Shown: in pieces, positions 5,319-5,663 of the stretch
Layout: each line of letters begins with the position of its first letter
How positions within the stretch are numbered: the first letter of the stretch is position 1
Source of the DNA: an uncultured Clostridia bacterium
GTDB lineage: Bacteria; Bacillota; Clostridia; Oscillospirales; CAG-272
Assembly: GCA_937895775.1 (NCBI GenBank)
Contig: CALBLD010000263.1
Location: 1-5,663, forward strand
Reading direction: 5' to 3'
Length of the DNA: 5,663 nucleotides
The notes under the pieces: generated by a model
Seen by the model: only the letters and a program-made list of their open reading frames with translations
Databases searched by the model: none
Told to the model about the DNA's origin: nothing
Position numbers and translations under genes: made by a program

Positions 5319-5663
5319 ATGAAAAGAGTAATTTCTCTCATTCTTGCGATCGTTATGATCGCGCTTCTCGCTCCGATGGCAATATCGGCAGACGAGATCA
5401 AGACGATCGATGCGTCGGCTCCGGCAGATGCAGAGGCAGTAAAAGCAGATCAGGTTACCATCACCAAAAAGTATTTTGCGGTATCCTACACAATGAACTA
5501 TGCCGAAAAGGCAGGTAAAGAGGGCAATAACGGCTGTAACGGTCTTATCCTCGGCGGTGGTGACTCTGTCGGCTGCGTATTCCTTCCCTATGACGGCAAA
5601 GCAGACGGTCAGAAGACCGCAAACAAGGTTCTCAAATTCGGTCCCTGGTGGAACACCGATTCG
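5319..5663 (+). CDS. Sec-secreted protein of unknown function, 5' end (partial)
   Basis: The frame is open from the ATG at 5319 to the window edge, giving 115 residues with no stop. It starts with a textbook Sec signal peptide: basic MKR, a hydrophobic core VISLILAIVMIALLAPMA, and an ISA-DE cleavage site after Ala24. There is no lipobox Cys, so the product should be released or wall-held rather than lipid-anchored. The mature start is acidic and Ala-rich (about 25-45). A segment of alternating hydrophobic residues, Gly and aromatics follows (KYFAVSYTMNYA, NGLILGGGDSVGCVFLPYDG, VLKFGPWWN), which looks beta-rich and could be the start of a jelly-roll/concanavalin-like domain; I do not recognise the family. 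Two Cys are visible in the mature part (NGCNG and VGCVF). Its own good promoter, leader hairpin and close RBS suggest strong expression. Confidence 0.85.
   Translation, partial: MKRVISLILAIVMIALLAPMAISADEIKTIDASAPADAEAVKADQVTITKKYFAVSYTMNYAEKAGKEGNNGCNGLILGGGDSVGCVFLPYDGKADGQKTANKVLKFGPWWNTDS

Noticed and set aside
5234..5518. 94-codon plus-strand frame overlapping the start of the last gene
   Set aside because: It is out of frame with the signal-peptide gene that has the RBS at 5305-5313, and its translation has no sensible composition.

Overview
The window looks like chromosomal DNA from a moderately GC-rich Clostridia (Firmicutes), probably an uncultured Oscillospiraceae/Ruminococcaceae-type gut or rumen bacterium. 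The evidence is a short-form YidC without the large Gram-negative periplasmic domain, a KH-R3H Jag/KhpB protein, strong AAAGGA-type ribosome binding sites, sigma-A type promoters, and a Thr-rich lipoprotein linker. The species assignment is inference. All five genes read on the + strand.

Region 1 (1-2204) is the end of the conserved rpmH-rnpA-yidD-yidC-jag cluster that usually lies near the replication origin. It holds the 3' end of yidD, a hairpin in the yidD-yidC gap, complete yidC (membrane insertase), complete jag/khpB (RNA-binding partner of the insertase operon), and then a strong intrinsic terminator. mnmE, which often follows jag, is absent.

Region 2 (2224-5139) is a separate two-gene operon. 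It is driven by a perfect-consensus sigma-A promoter (TTGACA, 17 bp, TGC-TATAAT) with candidate operator half-sites spaced 20 bp apart. It encodes a cytoplasmic ThuA-like protein (class I glutamine-amidotransferase-like fold, associated with (keto)sugar metabolism). 27 bp further on comes a 696-residue surface lipoprotein with GxGYxYP putative glycoside-hydrolase domains and a C-terminal F5/8-type-C (discoidin/CBM32-like) carbohydrate-binding domain. The pair suggests an uncharacterised glycan system with binding or processing at the surface and sugar-derivative metabolism in the cytoplasm. This is the best candidate here for undescribed biology.

Region 3 (5140-5663) starts a new transcription unit. 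It has a near-consensus promoter, a short leader with a GAAA-tetraloop hairpin close to the predicted 5' end, a strong RBS, and the first 115 codons of a Sec-secreted protein of unknown function that runs off the window. No intergenic stretch exceeds 300 bp, and I saw no tRNA, rRNA, CRISPR or insertion-sequence signal.
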